Program-made: the position numbers and the translations under genes
Part shown: positions 34,799 through 45,171 of the stretch, one piece after another
How positions within the stretch are numbered: the first letter of the stretch is position 1
Layout: every line of letters begins with the position of its first letter
Assembly (NCBI GenBank): GCA_023101885.1
Contig: JALPQD010000390.1
Coordinates: forward strand, 1,103,257-1,167,256
DNA length: 64,000 bases
Source: Typhlomys cinereus
Lineage: Eukaryota; Chordata; Mammalia; Rodentia; Platacanthomyidae
Direction of reading: 5' to 3'
The notes under the pieces: model-generated
Database searches by the model: none
What the model saw: only the letters and a program-made list of their open reading frames with translations
Told to the model about the DNA's origin: nothing

Positions 34799-35013
34799 GT
34801 AAGCTGCAGCAGTCGGAGAAGGAGGGCATACCCGGGGCAGCGGGTCTCCGAACTCCTCTGTTGCCGGCTTCTTTTACTTTCACTTTCTTCCCGGGAGAGA
34901 AGCCGCTCGAGCGAGCGCTTAAGGACCGGGTGCTGCAAATATTTGTTGGGTTCGTCTTTGTGTCATTCTCTGTGTTTCTGGGGTATTTCTGTGTTCAAGA
35001 AATTCAATATATA
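34696..35013 (+). CDS. Glyco-Gag-like leader extension, in frame with mini-Gag
   Basis: 106 codons from an ATG inside the first hairpin of repeat unit 3, open and in frame with the mini-Gag that starts at 35014. Residues about 79-100 form an uninterrupted hydrophobic segment just before the Gag methionine, preceded by a basic/acidic stretch (LERALKDR). Gammaretroviral glycosylated Gag has the same layout: leader-encoded N-terminus, one membrane anchor, then Gag, entered from an upstream often non-AUG start. The frame could also be entered by a start I cannot identify. The sequence is not recognisably conserved. The interpretation rests on position, phase and hydrophobicity. Confidence 0.55.
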
Positions 35014-35325
35014 ATGGGACAGACTCGATCAACACCCCTTGACTTGATTATCAACTATCGGACGGACGTTAGGGAAGGAAGGAATGAACGGAGGCTTACT
35101 CAAATCCTGGCTATAATAGTACAGGACAAGCAGGACGGGCAAAACAGGCAAGAGAGAAAGGGATACCTGAACAATAAAGGTGACAAGAGAGCTGACCGAG
35201 ACCAATGCCGCTATTGTAGAGAAAAGGGGCATTGGGCAAGGGACTGCCCCAAGAAGCCCCCATTCCACAAACGCCTGCCAGGTAACTCCTCTCGAGTGCT
35301 AACCCTGGGGGAAGAATCTGACTAG
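35014..35325 (+). CDS. Mini-Gag: matrix start fused to nucleocapsid zinc knuckle
   Basis: A 103-residue frame. It opens MGQT, with glycine 2 the expected myristoylation site of gammaretroviral matrix, keeps about 20 matrix-like residues, and then passes into a basic, glutamine-rich nucleocapsid with one CCHC knuckle, C65-x2-C68-x4-H73-x4-C78 (CRYCREKGHWARDC). The C-terminal part of matrix, p12 and the whole capsid are absent, joined in frame. Normal gammaretroviral Gag is over 500 residues, so this cannot build a particle. It could still bind RNA and, if myristoylated, membranes. The open frame in a young element is expected whether or not it is used. Confidence 0.85.
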   Translation: MGQTRSTPLDLIINYRTDVREGRNERRLTQILAIIVQDKQDGQNRQERKGYLNNKGDKRADRDQCRYCREKGHWARDCPKKPPFHKRLPGNSSRVLTLGEESD

Positions 35326-37699
35326 GGAAGACGGGGAACTGTCTGTCGTTTTTTTGTGCTGTGTTTATGATGATCTCATTTGAGTTACTTTGTTTAGTTA
35401 TCTGGGTTTTCCATAATAGGTGTGTTTTATGTTTCAAAATAACACAGCTATGGCCATTTCAAATTATTGCGCGCTTATGATTACATCTTGGTTTTTTTTT
35501 GACTTTTTATTATTTGGCATGCTCAATTTAAATGCACGTGCACACTTAAGAACAACATAAAAGGCCTGAGTACGTATTGATTAAAATATTTTGTTTTATC
35601 TTGATTTCTATGAAGCTTCACAAAAGATGATATTGTGTTTTTACCTAGGATCTAATAACATCACTTTTGTAATTCCTTTAAAAGTTTGTTTTTCCATATG
35701 TAATACCAACATATCTAGCAACCAAAAAGGAAAACTGATTTCTGAGAAATTCATTGGAATTTCTTCATTCTCCTGGTATGTATGCTAATTTCCTGTTTCC
35801 AGGTGTACTCCTGTGTTCTGTTACAATCTTGCTAACTTAATTGGGATATAATGATTTTTAAGATGAGGTCTACTGTTATTGCCTCTTTTAAAGGACATTT
35901 TTAAAGGGTAAACAACAGAAAACCATCAAGTATGAAAGAAAATATGTATGGTAGTTAGATGTGCAAGAGGTTCATGAGTTGGTTACTTAAAAAAAATGTT
36001 AAAGTATGTCATGAAGGTTTGTGGGATGTTAGAGTTATGAGAAGACTGAAAATAAGAGATGATGGTTAAAGAAAATATTATTTGTTATGTTTCTTCCATG
36101 TTATAAAACAAAAGATATTGAGCCTCAGAAATTAGAAATTAAGAATTAAGCTTCATGTATTCAAATGTATTTCAGTTGTCTGTTTAAAGCAGAAAATTGG
36201 TTACTTCTAAAATCCCAACTTCTCAAGGACAGTAGGAATCTTAACAGTGGGGTCATAAATGAGAAGTCTGAGACCAGGGCCCTCCCTGCCCCCAGGGAGG
36301 TGGCCAGCAGGAGAAACTGAGGCCCCGCCTCAGCTGCAGCTTGGAACAGACTCAAGGCCAACTAGGGAGTTTCTCTAAATCTTGGACTTTACGGTAAAAG
36401 AGAATGTGCTAAACCAACCCCTGCTCACCTTTTGGAGCAGGCCTCTCTTGGAGGGGGAGGAAAAGGGCACCTGCAAAATGGGGGAGGGAATGTTTTAACC
36501 TCTGTATGAATGTGTGAGTGAGTGTCGGCCTGAGGTGGGAAACCTGCAACACCTCTGTGCTCGAGTTTGTAGTCCCACGGCGAGATCCCTAAGATCTCTT
36601 AAAGCCACGGGATTCGATTGGGCCAGTTCTGCGTTTCCATGGTGATAAAATACGGTCTAGGGTGGGATCGGATTAGAATCCGATCGCAAGTCACGAAACC
36701 ACTGAACCCACTATGGCCAAGTTATCACCCATGACTCTGCAAAGAGTGTGGCCAGACTGGTACTTGAATGATCTCTCCTGGAGGGATTCCCAACCTTTGT
36801 CTGTCTGCGTCCTGGGTGGGGATCAATGTGACCCTAGCTCTTGGTCTACGTAGTACAGTGGGGATCAATGTAACTTTAGCTTTTGTTAGTCAATGGAAGG
36901 GAATTCCTAAAAATGTTTGCCCTGAAGGAAAGTGTTTCAAGTCTGAGACAATGACTATGCTGTTTAAATAGCATAGGGAATACAAGAAGCTTCAGGCATG
37001 TGTGGACCATGGACTCTCCCCTTTTAGTGTCATCGGGTGGGGCTCTGGTGGCGTTGGGTGGAGTGCTGGCCTCCCCGGACCACACCACGGGCAGTGTCAG
37101 TGGATGTCTTTGCTGACAACACTGTGTATAGTGATTATCAGAACTCTGCTAAGCCACGCGTCCTTTCCTCAAGTCCAGGTTCACTAATTGAAGCCAAAAG
37201 AGAGAGATTTCCCCTTCCTGTGTCCAGGGACTATCTAGAAATTGTGAATGCTTAGTTCTACCAACCTAAAAGAGGGTCAAGTCATAGCATATTCTCAGAC
37301 ATGCCCTGTATACATCTTAGACAAGAGATGATCCCAGGAAGATCTTTAAGTTATACTACCATCCAACTAGACAAACAAATGCCAGAAAGTTGAGAGACTA
37401 TAGAGCTGGACCAAAAGTACCAGCTAGTAACTCAGGAAGAGCTTTGCCTCCCAATGCCCTCAAGACTAAGGTGAAACAGACAGGAATTTCATTTAGCTTC
37501 CATGTCAGCCAAAGTCCTCATCTGTCAGGGGGAAGTAAACTCTCATGTGGAGGACAACAGGGCTCTCATCTGTTGAGGGAAATAGGTCCCCATCATCTGT
37601 AAGGGAGAGGTTGGCACCATCAGGAAGCTTTCATTTCTGTCTTGGAGGTAGAATCCTTTGTTTCTGTTTGTCCTAGGACTTTAAAAATAGGACAGGTGA
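35326..37699 (+). other. Provirus interior, non-coding, origin unclear
   Basis: After the mini-Gag the base composition becomes AT-rich (35340-36200), then GC-richer (36240-36760). Part of the latter, around 36480-36760 with GTGTGAGTGAGTGTCGGCCTG and a start-like ATGGCCAAGTTATCA at 36712, looks like a second retroviral leader and gag start from a different element. I see no intact frame. It may be VL30-like material, which I cannot confirm. Confidence 0.5.
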
Positions 37700-38230
37700 C
37701 CTAGGACTTAGTAAAAAAAAGAGAAAAGAAAGAGAAAGAACCAGAAAGCAAAGAAATCAGAACTTGACATTTGCCTTAGGGGATAGGTTAAACAGGCACC
37801 CCAAGCAGATCAACCCAGGACCCCTCCCGACAGGGGAAAGGTGGAAAAAGATGCTTCGAATATGACCAGACTGGGCGCTTTGAGACTGTTGTGAGCACAG
37901 GAAGCTTTCATGTGGCCTATGTCCCAACTATGGGAATTTCCACTGGAGGAAGATTGCCCCCTGAACCTCAGGGCCCAGGGATCGAGCGAGTTCTCTGGTG
38001 GAGACCAATGAAATGGCCTGAAGCTCTTAGCTTCCCTCCGATGGGAAAAAGGAGTTTGCCACTGATATCCAGCAAAAGGAGGCCCAAAAGTGCCAGGTTG
38101 AGCATCTCGTGAGAACCTTGGGTTTAACGTGCAAATGGGAAGCCTCTTTGTTTCTATGTTAATAGACAAGGGAGCACAAAATTCTAGTGCTCAACTTCCT
38201 TCCTAGGCTTTTGTCAACTTTTGATTTTAC
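37700..38230 (+). pseudogene. Degenerate gag-nucleocapsid/protease remnants
   Basis: Near 37845-37890 a reading gives RCFEYDQTGRF, a zinc-knuckle outline with later cysteine and histidine positions lost. Near 38130-38190 another gives a short hydrophobic stretch and IDKGAQNSS, matching the retroviral protease active-site outline (normally D-T-G) with the threonine replaced and a stop codon just before. Both are too decayed to act. They suggest a second, older retroviral source within the provirus. Confidence 0.45.
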
Positions 38231-38707
38231 TAAAATCAAGAAAATGACAGGCTCATTGCACTCACAAAGTAACTACTGAGATTCCTTATATGCTTAATAG
38301 TGATGCTTTTTAGGCATTCCTTTGTTTACATGCCTGAGTGCCCGAATATTCAAGGTTTAGGCTTAATAGAATAAAATATTTTAGCACTGTTATAAAATTG
38401 GTTTTAGACGCACAAAAGGTATTAGAAGAGAAAATCATGGATTACAGAAAATGCCAGATAGCATGTAACAAAAGTCTGCAGTTTAAAGACCCTAAATGCT
38501 GCATCCTTATCCAACCACTCTGATGGATAAGATTCCAACCTGATAAGATATTATTTCAAGGAAACATTTTCTGGAGAAAAGACATGGCTTTATCTAGGAA
38601 AAATAAATATAAAAATTGTCAGGTCTTGGTGTTTCTTCCCAGTTCAGGCCTAAAGCCTGTTCCCTGGGGAAGGTCACTGTAACCTGGCCACAGGGGTTTG
38701 GGCTCCA

Positions 38708-38955
38708 TGGTTGATGACCTCCTCTACTAGAGAGATTAAGAAAACTGGAGTGGTGTTTGACGCCAGCTTGTTCCTGCTGCTTTCCTTGTCAGTATTCAGC
38801 ATCGTGAGTGTGACAGCCTACATTGCCTTGGCCCTGCTCTCTGTGACTATCAGCTTTAGAAGGGTATGATCCAAGCAATCCAGGAATCAGATGAAGGCCA
38901 CCCATTCAGGGCATATTTGGATGAAAAGATGCTATCATAGGAGAAATTATTCTTT
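38708..38955 (+). pseudogene. Rtn4: RTN4 (reticulon-4) fragment captured inside the provirus
   Basis: Translating the plus strand gives pieces of the reticulon-homology domain of RTN4/Nogo, an ER-membrane-shaping protein: [44 protein letters not shown], and after a short deletion ESDEGHPFRAYL. Breaks: TAG where the protein has tryptophan (YWRD), a lost codon's worth of sequence at RDI, and a deletion after ISFR that shifts frame. From what I know of RTN4, similarity starts near the beginning of the 208-bp reticulon exon and continues across GHPFR|AYL into the next exon with no intron, so the source was probably spliced RNA. RTN4 fits better than RTN1 or RTN3. Confidence 0.85.
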
Positions 38956-39464
38956 TAATAATTATATTGCTTAAGCTCACGCAGGGACTTACCCACAGCA
39001 AGACTGCTGAGCTTGTTCGGTTTATCTCATGTGCCTTCCCAATTACAATGATCTGGTCCTTCTATGGATTCTGGAGACTCAATTTGCCTGTATTTTGTCT
39101 CTTTTAGACCAACCTTGAGGTAATAAAGCCATCTATCAGACCTCTAGACCAACCCAGCATTTCATAAATGAGAATGTCAGACTGCTCTTATTTCCTTTGC
39201 CCCGATTCAGCAGGAAGCAGCCAGATCGAATCACCGCCCTTTATCCCCAGAGCAGTCTGATTCTCATATAGGTTTATGGGAAAGTGAGGCAGGATTAGAG
39301 CAGCTATGCTGGGATGGGTCTCTCAAGGTCTTTAGAATTCTGAAGAGACGTCCTCTACTGCTGGAATCACCTGGAAGGAACACCCCTGCTGAGGAACTGA
39401 CTCCAATCCTCCCAGAAATTTACCACAAGAACTGTAACTGACACTCCATGATTGGAGTGTGCCT
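38956..39464 (+). other. Provirus 3' interior before the polypurine tract
   Basis: No intact frame. The part at about 39283-39424 (GTGAGGCAGGATTAGAGCAG onward) is clearly related to the complement of 48770-48915, where it lies just upstream of, or within, a different decayed LTR. It is therefore shared between two retroelements. Confidence 0.7.
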
Positions 39465-39480
39465 AAAGAAAAGGGGGGAA
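39465..39480 (+). promoter_or_regulatory. Polypurine tract
   Basis: AAAGAAAAGGGGGGAA directly abuts the 3' LTR at 39481. It is the expected second-strand primer of reverse transcription and is undamaged. Confidence 0.93.
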
Positions 39481-39872
39481 TGTGGAACCCAGGTTCCCGC
39501 TGTGAAGCCCAAGTTCCCGCCGGCGCAAAATTCAAATCTCCCACCGGCGCCAAACTCTCCCGCCGGCGCCAACTCACTGCATGCCGGGAACTGCCCAGGG
39601 CAAGGTTATCGGCCAGAACATCTGTAAACTGACTCAACTTCCTTGTGTATAGTGAAAATATTTACAGAATGTATTTGCTCAAGGCAGTTGCTTTTCCTAT
39701 AAAAACCTTGCCCCAAATTCAGTCGGGGCCGTTCTCCTATGCCTGAGCAGGGAGGCGGTCCTAGCTAGCTAGATTAATAAATCTTGCCTCGTGCCTTTAC
39801 AGCAACCCAGCGGTTCTCGTGTCTCCTTCGGGGATCTGGGTAAGGGGCCCAAAGGGAACTTCGGTTCCAACA
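39481..39872 (+). repeat. 3' LTR of the provirus
   Basis: 392 bp, TGTGGAACCC...TTCCAACA, differing from the 5' LTR at one base (G in TTGCCTCGTGCC). TATAAAA, AATAAA and the three GC-rich U3 motifs are all kept. It is followed by the right AAGA duplication. Confidence 0.96.
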
Positions 39873-39876
39873 AAGA

Positions 39877-40020
39877 TACTCCACACAAGTTAGGGCTGCA
39901 GCAGCCAGGAGTGGATTTTGCCTGACCTGCACAATGGCTGACATGTCAAAGACTCCCTAAAGTCTAGCATAGATCACAGGGGAGAAGGCTCCAGGCAGTG
40001 TGATCATTAGAGGCCAGGGA
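39877..40020 (+). mobile_element. L1 3' UTR, continuation after the provirus
   Basis: TACTCCACACAAGTTAGGGC continues the L1 3' UTR that was interrupted at 33849. It can be followed to about 40020, where it meets another repeat with no A-tail. Confidence 0.8.
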
Positions 40021-40029
40021 TTAAATAGA

Positions 40030-40530
40030 CAAAATGAAGTTCCCATACTGTTTTAGTTCGCATGTGTAGTTTCTGATAAATGACCATCAAATGGCTTAAG
40101 GGAACAAGGGGTTTATTCTCTTAAGATTACTGGTTACAGTTCATAGTCCAGCTTGACAGGAGAGCTCATGCCAACACCAAGGCCAAGGGAATTGGTTACC
40201 AAGGCTGAGGGAATTGGTTACACCATCTCTCCATAATGAGGGAATTGGTTACGCCATCTCTGCATAATCACTGAGAGAGGGATGATCTTTACTTGCCAGA
40301 CCAGCATGTCTAGCCAAGTATACACAATGACAACTCTCTCTACCAGCTGTCTGTATTTTATTCCAGGGTCTAATCCCACCCAACATGGGCTGGGCCTTCC
40401 CCATCAGCTAGACAATCTCCTGCAGGTCTGCTCTTGGCCTAACTCAACCACTCATTCTCTACAAATGTGCCCAGAGCCCAAATCCTCAACAGTCAAGTTG
40501 ACACCTGTGCCCAACTATAACACATACTAA
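40030..40530 (+). repeat. Interspersed repeat, family copy 1
   Basis: Shares most of its length with the complement of 58035-58450 and its last part with 51270-51415 (landmarks GGCTGGGCCTTCCCCATCAGCTAGACAA and CAGTCAAGTTGACACCTGTG). It includes an internal triplication of GGGAATTGGTTAC at about 40188-40255 that the other copies lack. The family is unnamed by me. Confidence 0.8.
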
Positions 40531-40559
40531 CGAGGAACCCAAGAAGCGGCTCCAGGCTA

Positions 40560-40830
40560 CCCCACAGAGTCCAGAACCCTCAATGGGGTGGAATACTCAG
40601 AGGGAGGTTTAGAGCACACGTAATGGGATGTTCCAGGGGATGAGAGAGAGGAAGAAGGAGGCCCATGGAAAGTAAGAGGGAGGGAAGTGAAAGGAATATG
40701 GGAAGGGGGGAGAGTACAATGGGGGAAAACTAAGGAGGGGAGGAGGGAGGGAAAGGACAAAGGTACCTATTGAGCTTGCATGATTAGGAAAAAAAAATAA
40801 AACATGGGAGAAAAAAATTTTAAAAAATTC
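40560..40830 (+). mobile_element. Old L1 3'-end fragment
   Basis: A purine-rich block, then GTACCTATTGAGCTTGCATGATTAGG, then AAATAAAACATGGG and an A-rich end, parallel to the fragment at 28941-29105. Confidence 0.6.
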
Positions 40831-43124
40831 AGCGCTCAACAATTTAAAAAATTAGGCACAATGCTTCTGATAGTTGTAGATTATGGAGCTAGTGATGTCT
40901 GTTTAAAGAAATATTCTCACCTTTAAGATAAAGAGAATATGTTTGTAGCTAAAGTAATATAACCCCAATCAGAATGTTCATTATTTATTTGTAGTCACTG
41001 ATTTATTTCTTTTAATCAACTTATATTTTCTTAAATAAATATAATTAATAAAGATAAAAATATAAAACATCAGGTAAGTTAAGATCTAAATTTTATGCAT
41101 TTATTTGTACTTTAAAATGTAAAGACTAAGTTAAAAAATCATGAATGTGGGAAACGAACTAGTAGGGAGGAGAAGAGTGTGGTAGATAACAGAGAGAGGA
41201 GGATTACAGTAATTAAGCTATACTGCATAGTTGTATGAAAGTTTCAAATGCTAATTCAGTAAAAGTTATAACATATGAATGGATGGATGGATGGATGGAG
41301 TGCTGGCTAGATGGATAGATGTTGAATGGGTAAATTAATGGATCATTAACTATGAGTCATAGTTTTCCCTCATTTCCAGCTTTCAATTGTATTTACTCAT
41401 CTATATAGTTATGGTGTTATTTTAATTCTCACATGATGACAGATGGCAGTAAAGACATCTCTTGTCTAAATTCTACTCAAAAAAAAAAAAAAAAAAAGGA
41501 ATCGCCTTGGATTGTTTTTTTACATTAGTGGTTTGACCTGAGAATTCACCAGCAGATGACCACCAGCAGATATTCCAATTACTAAATTTAGCAAAGGACT
41601 TGCCAGGTTTATTTTTCTTTTTTCAACAAAATCAGATGTTAGAATACTCTTATATGTGTTGAAATAATGAAGATAGTACAAAACTTCGAATATGTTCTAA
41701 TATGGAGGAAATATTTCAAATTCTTAGGAATCAATACACCTCTCACAAACACCCAAAATTTTGTGGCCAGGAGTGATAACTTCATTGTTCTGGTTGCTAA
41801 GGATGAGACTGGAGAGTAGGAGTTGTCTGCAAAGTGAGAATCTAACTCAAAAAAGAAAAGATGAAAAAAGTAACAATTTTAGACTTCCTATTTCTTTAAG
41901 AAAGTTATGCCTTGCTTCCAAATTAGAATAGACTCCTTTGAATCTTGGCTGACACAGGCTTGTCAAGAGGCTTCCCTGTGTCCAGTTCCAGAATGCTGGG
42001 AACTCCCAGTTGCCCATTAACACAAGGGTATAAGGTGAGTAATAGTTTCCTGGTTCTCTGAACTCTGAGAAAGAACTGATAAGTGCTGCCCCCTAGCTCT
42101 TCCGCTTTTCAGAGGATTCTCATGGACTTCCCTGTGCCTTGGGGGAAGGGGCAGTAACCTCTGGGGAAATCTGTATTGACATTTCATTTTCTAACTTAAG
42201 GACCTACAGGACACTACTCTGGCACCCCAGGATGGTAACAGCATGAACAGGAGCTTACATGATTTCAATCAGTTCCTCACAATGGATCACAGTGGGAGGA
42301 CACTCACCAACAATGACAATAAAATCACCACAAACAAAGGAAAACAGATAACAGGTTTTATTAATTATAATCTTCACGATTTGTCAAAGATTGTTTTGTG
42401 GCTATCACATGATCAAATTTGTCCATTTAGAAATGATGTGTATTCTCCTTTTGTTGTATTATCAGTTCTGTACATGGCTATCATATATTTGGATGAAAGT
42501 GTAGTTACAGGACGTTCATCAGAGTTATAAGAAGCTGATCAGATACCACTTAAATTCAAAACAGAAAACAGTTCACAAGTGCATATTACAACTAATTTGT
42601 CAAGAAAAAAAAAGGAATTCCAAAGTCATCAATGAAAAGGAGTGTATCACAAACAAGGGAAGGTCACTAAGGAGCCCAATACTATTTTAGTGAAAAAATA
42701 ACAGTCCAGGATATATTGTATTCAAAGTAATAGAAAGAAATTACATAATGACTGTCAGACAAGATTAAATGAGCTGGAAATGTTGCAATCCATAATGAAG
42801 GAGAAATCAATAGAATAAGCTGAAACTTACTAATTTTTCTGAAAAACAATATCAAGAGGTTGTAAAGCCAATGCAATTTGTGGAATATGGGTTTCATATA
42901 AAAACATATGCAAGTGTCAATGTTTATATAACTAGAGGAAACTGAAAAATCTAAATGTGTGGAAACTATAAAATTGATAATAAATTGTACTGGTAATGTT
43001 AGAAATAATGCAAATATGTGAACAGCTGATTCTTAAAAACATCAAAATCGTTGACAAAAATATAATGTAATCATTATGAACTTCTCTTTAAATGCTTGCT
43101 TCATTATTCAGGTATCTCTGAATA

Positions 43125-43159
<35 letters not shown>

Positions 43160-43504
43160 GTAAATATAAAGATTGTGAATGAAATTCTTGGAAAGAGAAT
43201 TGAAAGAGAGTGTGCTGAATTTCTTACTCCCAAAAGATGTTATTTCACATGTAAATATCTTTCTATTAGGATTTTAATAAGTGTACTGTTTTAAAGCTGA
43301 AAAATACTATGTAATTATAAAAATCTATCTCTTGTCCCTAGCTCTGAGCTTGTAAAGTGGAATTAAAGCTGATAAATATGAGGCAGAAATTGACTGTCTG
43401 GCTGATGGAAATCTTATCAATACCATATATTTACATTTAAACATAAAATTACAATTATATATACAATTTTCTTAAGAAAACAAATTTTAAATATAACAGG
43501 TTTT
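40831..43504. other. Intergenic, no gene seen
   Basis: AT-rich. It holds a short ATGG tetranucleotide run (about 41277-41297), a poly-A of about 18 at 41480, and a TG tract at 43124-43160. I see no coding region or clear mobile element. Confidence 0.55.
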
Positions 43505-43521
43505 ATAAATTTTTAAATTTA

Positions 43522-43568
<47 letters not shown>

Positions 43569-44593
43569 CAGAGGGCACTGTGTGTCTCTGTGGAGGTTCC
43601 TGCTTCGTTCTGGTTTTTCCCAGGCTCTGCCTACCAGGACCAGAAGTGCAGGCTACCATCATTTCTGCCTGGTATTTTATCATGTGACCTGGAGTCCAAA
43701 CTCAGGATCTTCTGCTTGTCAAACAGAGTTTTAACCCCTGAGCCATCCTCTCCAGCCCAACAAAGGTAAAACTCGTTAAAACAGTTCTCTTTTATTAGAG
43801 CATACACTCATGGATTTATGCATGCATTCATGTATGTTTTAAGTATTTATGTATATGTATATAAGTATTGATGACTTATTATTAATGATACTATTTCAGA
43901 AGAACATAATTTAAAATCAATTTTCAAACACTAAATTCTGTAGCAATTCATTCAACTATCTAGTTCATTTCTATGTTGAAACCATTATGATTATGAAAAT
44001 GAAGATTACAATTAATTGAGTTAAGCTGATTATTGCAAAGTGGATGGGTGGCAGAAGGTTAGTAGAATGAATTCACATTTGCAATCAACATGAGAAATGT
44101 TTCATTTCTATGGCTCTTTTCACGGCTTGCTTGACCTCTTTGTTCCTGAGACTATAAATCATTGGATTTAACATGGGGATCACTATAGTGTAGAAAACAG
44201 AAACCACTTTTTCCTGTTCTACAGAATAATGGGAGCTTGGCTGAATGTAGCTAAAACTTAGGGTACCATAGAATATGGTCACAGCAGTCAGGTGAGAGGC
44301 ACAAGTGGAGAAAGCTTTCTGTCTCCCTGAGGCTGAGCGGATCCTCAAAATAGCTAAGGCAATGAATATATAGGATATGATCACAATCAGAAAGGTGCCC
44401 ATGGCGATGACTCCAGAGAAGGTCAAGAGTAAAAACTCATTGATGGAGGTGTCAGAACAAGAGAGCTTTAGCAAGGGGGGCACATCACAGAAGAAGTGGC
44501 CCACGACATTGGGTCCACAAAAGGAGAGTTTCGCCAAGCTTATGGTGTGTGTCAGTGAATTAATCAGTCCCCCTATGCTCGACCCAATGACCA
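43354..44593. repeat. Segmental duplication, reference copy
   Basis: Contiguous here; its paralogue is the split pair 17925-18490 and 21038-21727. It spans an old SINE, the OR5J 3' flank and the 3' half of the OR5J gene. Confidence 0.9.
43505..43758 (-). mobile_element. tRNA-headed SINE (older subfamily)
   Basis: Head complement ends at 43758 (CTCTCCAGCCC), the body contains CAGGCTCTGCCTACCAGGACCAGAAG, and the TG tract at 43523-43568 is the complement of its CA tail. It is orthologous within the duplication to the copy at 18090-18345. Confidence 0.85.
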
Positions 44594-45023
44594 GCGTCAC
44601 ACACTTTCTCTTAGACATGGCTACAGTATACAGAAGAGGGTTGACAATGGCCACATAGCGGTCATAAGCCATCACAGACAGCAAGAAGCCTTCTGTGGTA
44701 ATGAGCACCCCAAAAAACAAATGTTGCACAATGCAAGCAATGAATGAGATGGCTTTCCTAGACAACAAGAGACCCATCAGCATTTTGGGTACAATGACCG
44801 ATGAATAGCAAGCATCCACAAAAGAAAGGCAGCTGAGGAAAAAGTACATTGGTGTGTGCAGCTTTGGGGAGATTCGGATCAAAAGAATCATCCCCGGATT
44901 CCCCATTAAGGTCACAGTGTAAATCACAAGAAACAAGGAAAAAAGTACTATCTTCAATTCTGAACGATCAGTCAGTCCCAAAAGAATAAACTCTGTTAGG
45001 ACTGTATAATTCTCTTTAGCCAT
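44085..45023 (-). CDS. Or5j: Olfactory receptor, OR5J family
   Basis: A 312-residue odorant receptor, full length and unbroken. It has an N-glycosylation site at N5 (NYT), GN at 41-42, LHTPMYFF at 55-62, [10 protein letters not shown] at 117-126, extracellular loop 2 with [14 protein letters not shown] (167-180), [11 protein letters not shown] at 236-246 and [18 protein letters not shown] at 283-300. The sequence follows human OR5J2 closely as I remember it, down to the C-terminal [10 protein letters not shown]. Valine follows MAYDRYVAI where cysteine is usual, which I recall as an OR5J feature. TM1 has GNPG instead of the common GNLG. A likely 3' splice site (complement of CTG at 45039-45041, after TTTTCAATTT) lies 15 bases before the start. 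The gene is opposite in strand to the three OR8K-like genes. A 5'-truncated paralogue is at 21221-21727. Confidence 0.96.
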   Translation of the reverse strand: MAKENYTVLTEFILLGLTDRSELKIVLFSLFLVIYTVTLMGNPGMILLIRISPKLHTPMYFFLSCLSFVDACYSSVIVPKMLMGLLLSRKAISFIACIVQHLFFGVLITTEGFLLSVMAYDRYVAIVNPLLYTVAMSKRKCVTLVIGSSIGGLINSLTHTISLAKLSFCGPNVVGHFFCDVPPLLKLSCSDTSINEFLLLTFSGVIAMGTFLIVIISYIFIALAILRIRSASGRQKAFSTCASHLTAVTIFYGTLSFSYIQPSSHYSVEQEKVVSVFYTIVIPMLNPMIYSLRNKEVKQAVKRAIEMKHFSC

Positions 45024-45171
45024 TCCTTTCTTTCAATCCTGAAATTGAAAAGACACAAGGTTAGAGCAGTTATAGAAAAGCAGTTTATTAAGATCATGTA
45101 GAAATAATCATATGCTTGTATACTTAGATAAATAAACTTATTAGCATCATTTGAAAAATTAAGGACTTGAG

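Larger units (their letters stand above)
33846..39876 (+). mobile_element. Young non-autonomous gammaretrovirus-like provirus
   Basis: A complete provirus 33850-39872 with a perfect 4-bp target duplication AAGA (33846-33849, 39873-39876), as gammaretroviral integrases make. Two 392-bp LTRs differ at one position by eye. The tRNA-Pro-type primer binding site, tandem-repeat leader, glyco-Gag-like leader frame, mini-Gag and polypurine tract are present. No intact protease, polymerase or envelope frame exists in the remaining 4.1 kb. Mobilisation would need proteins supplied in trans. It sits in the 3' UTR of an L1 whose two sides are continuous around it (CAAGA|TACTCCACAC). LTR identity points to a recent insertion. 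Age in years depends on a substitution rate I have not measured. Confidence 0.95.

Noticed and set aside
34158..34883. Long minus-strand open frame (241 codons) across the provirus leader
   Set aside because: It is the antisense of the tandem repeat; its protein is just the repeat unit translated over and over, and the element's signals are all on the plus strand.
38332..38523. Small open frame in the provirus interior
   Set aside because: 61 codons with no retroviral or host motif, flanked by decayed sequence.
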